6,886 nt of DNA from DASUGM01 sp036274055 (GTDB lineage: Bacteria > Acidobacteriota > Vicinamibacteria > Vicinamibacterales > SCN-69-37), in the NCBI GenBank assembly GCA_036274055.1, contig DASUGM010000195.1, positions 1-6,886 of the forward strand, read 5' to 3'. The position numbers and the translations under genes are program-made. Below are positions 5,712-6,886 of the stretch, one piece after another. The notes beneath the pieces were generated by a model. The model saw only the letters and a program-made list of their open reading frames with translations. It was not told the origin of the DNA and made no database searches. Numbering within the stretch: the first letter of the stretch is position 1; each line of letters starts with the position of its first letter.

Positions 5712-6704
5712 GTGCGCATCGAAGCCTCCGCGCCGACCCGCATCGATCTCGCGGGCGGCACGTTCGACATCTGGCCGCTCTATCTCTTCCATGACCACGC
5801 GCAGACGATCAACGCGGCGATCAGCCTGCGGGCGCACTGCACGCTGACCTCGCGCCGCGATTACCACGTCGCGCTGGTGTCCGACGACACCGGCGAGACC
5901 GTCGAGGCGCCCGACCCGCAATCGCTCGACGTCGATCGGCTGCCGCTGCTGGCCCGGCTGGTCAAGTACTTCGGCGCCCGGGGCGTCGAAGTCCGGACGC
6001 GCGCGCAGTCGCCGGTCGGCGCCGGCATCGCCGGGTCATCGGCAATGCACATCGCCGTCGCCGCGGCGCTGGCGGCATGGACCGGCCGCACCTTGAGCGA
6101 CGACCAGTTGCTGACGATCGCGATGAACGTCGAGGCGCAGGTCATCAAAGTGCCGACCGGGGTCCAGGACTACCGGCCGGCGTTCTACGGCGGCGTCTCG
6201 GCGGTCGAGCTGGAAATCGACGGCGTCCGGCGGGTCGCGCTCGAGGTTCGGCCCGAGGATCTGCAGGCCCGCCTGGTGCTGGCCTACACCGGCGCGTCTC
6301 GTCATTCGGGAATCAACAACTGGGATGTGATGATGCGGCGGATCAACGGCGACACCGCGGTCGCAGCCGCGTTCGACGCGATTCGCGATGCGGCGGTCGG
6401 CCTGCGTGCAGCGCTCGAGCACCACGACTGGGCCGATGTCGCCGCGCACGTCAATGCCGAGTGGTCAGCACGCAAGCGTCTTGCGCCCGGCGTGACCACG
6501 CCGGAGATCGACAGCCTGCTCGAGAGGGCGCGGCTGGCGGGCGCGACCGCCGGGAAGGTCTGCGGCGCCGGCGGCGGTGGCTGTCTGTTCTGCCTCGTCG
6601 AGCCGGAGCGCGCCGCCGCCGTCGCGGAGGCACTCAGCAGCGGCGGCGCCGAAGTCCTGCCCTTCACGATCGAACCTGATGGCGTTCGCGTAACCCGATC
6701 CTGA
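5712..6704 (+). CDS. GHMP-family kinase, probable sugar kinase of unknown substrate
   Basis: The 330-residue protein is a complete GHMP kinase (galactokinase / homoserine / mevalonate / phosphomevalonate superfamily). Motif 1 is SAPTRIDLAGGTFDIWP (6-22). The glycine-rich ATP loop is SPVGAGIAGSSAM (100-112), a variant of the usual PxxxGLGSSA. The segment KVPTGVQDYRPAFYGG (146-161) carries Asp153 in the likely catalytic position. TGASRHSG (193-200) resembles the sugar-kinase pocket of heptose kinases such as HddA, and motif 3 is GKVCGAGGGGCLF (281-293). No signal peptide or membrane segment is seen. The start must be the GTG at 5712: an in-frame TAA lies at 5703-5705, and the next in-frame ATG would delete motif 1 and part of the ATP loop. 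No Shine-Dalgarno precedes it. It diverges from the recycling operon, so phosphorylation of a released cell-wall sugar is a reasonable hypothesis. Heptose, fucose or galactose kinase activity remains possible; the substrate cannot be read from sequence. Confidence 0.88.
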   Translation: MRIEASAPTRIDLAGGTFDIWPLYLFHDHAQTINAAISLRAHCTLTSRRDYHVALVSDDTGETVEAPDPQSLDVDRLPLLARLVKYFGARGVEVRTRAQSPVGAGIAGSSAMHIAVAAALAAWTGRTLSDDQLLTIAMNVEAQVIKVPTGVQDYRPAFYGGVSAVELEIDGVRRVALEVRPEDLQARLVLAYTGASRHSGINNWDVMMRRINGDTAVAAAFDAIRDAAVGLRAALEHHDWADVAAHVNAEWSARKRLAPGVTTPEIDSLLERARLAGATAGKVCGAGGGGCLFCLVEPERAAAVAEALSSGGAEVLPFTIEPDGVRVTRS

Positions 6705-6714
6705 CGGAGCCGCC

Positions 6715-6886
6715 ATGGACCCCCTGACAGAAATCAAGCAGCTCTACTTCCACGCGAGCCGAAAGTCGATCCACCGCGACCTCAAGCGCGCGGTCACACT
6801 CTTGAAGTCGATGAAGACCGACGAGGAGCGCGAGCGCGCCGCGGTCTACATGGACGGGCTCTCGCAAATGAGATCCGAGTGGTCTG
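6715..6886 (+). CDS. Small charged conserved-type hypothetical protein, 3' end outside window
   Basis: The ATG at 6715 lies 10 bases after the kinase stop, and a GGAG Shine-Dalgarno (6706-6709) stands 5 bases before it, the best ribosome binding site in the window. The frame stays open to the window end, giving at least 57 residues. The visible part, starting MDPLTEIKQLYFHASRKSI, is rich in Lys, Arg and Glu, has no hydrophobic segment and looks alpha-helical and soluble (for example LKSMKTDEERERAAVYMDGL at 30-49). I do not recognise a domain. The spacing says it is cotranscribed with the kinase. It could be a small accessory or regulatory protein for the kinase, or the N-terminus of a larger protein. 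Confidence 0.7.
   Translation, partial: MDPLTEIKQLYFHASRKSIHRDLKRAVTLLKSMKTDEERERAAVYMDGLSQMRSEWS

Noticed and set aside
5690..5770. N-terminal extension of NagZ to in-frame ATGs at 5719 or 5770
   Set aside because: The extra residues are not NagZ-like, and these starts would lie in the divergent kinase gene and across the TATAAT palindrome.
4601..5794. Plus-strand open frame opposite nagZ running into the kinase start
   Set aside because: It is antisense to the catalytic motifs of nagZ, has no recognisable family, and overlaps the kinase gene in another frame.

Overview
The window is compact, strongly GC-rich bacterial chromosome with Gram-negative-type genes. Protein style and gene content (cytoplasmic NagZ plus Mpl, a GHMP kinase, and a small charged protein next to it) suggest an Acidobacteriota-like genome, perhaps Vicinamibacteria. 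That placement is an impression from family resemblance and was not tested.

Layout: bases 1-40 hold a near-perfect palindrome with a third, degenerate copy of its arm, just downstream of a five-gene minus-strand operon. Read in transcription order from about base 5692 down to base 41, the operon is nagZ - ldcA - mpl - murB - murA. Spacings are a 4-base overlap, then gaps of 9, 6 and 1 bases. On the plus strand, a GHMP-family small-molecule kinase (5712-6704) starts only 22 bases from the nagZ start. It is followed after 10 bases by a small uncharacterised gene cut by the window end (6715-6886). No tRNA, rRNA, CRISPR array, insertion sequence or broken gene was seen. There is no gene-free stretch above 40 bases.

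How it fits together: NagZ trims GlcNAc from recycled anhydro-muropeptides. LD-carboxypeptidase converts tetrapeptide stems to tripeptides. Mpl joins the recovered tripeptide to UDP-MurNAc, and MurA and MurB make that UDP-MurNAc. The operon therefore joins recycling of the peptide arm to de novo synthesis of its acceptor nucleotide. The amidase (AmpD type), the permease (AmpG type), murC and the known amino-sugar salvage kinases are not in the window.

Most worth checking: (1) a perfect 10-bp palindrome at 5698-5707 that places a consensus TATAAT on both strands, so close to the two divergent start codons that both transcripts would be leaderless or nearly so; (2) the divergent GHMP kinase as a candidate cell-wall sugar kinase; (3) catalytic-position substitutions in MurA (Cys to Asp), MurB (Ser to Cys and Arg to Asp) and the LD-carboxypeptidase (Glu to Asp), which together with mpl in the usual place of murC suggest a specialised second murA/murB set.
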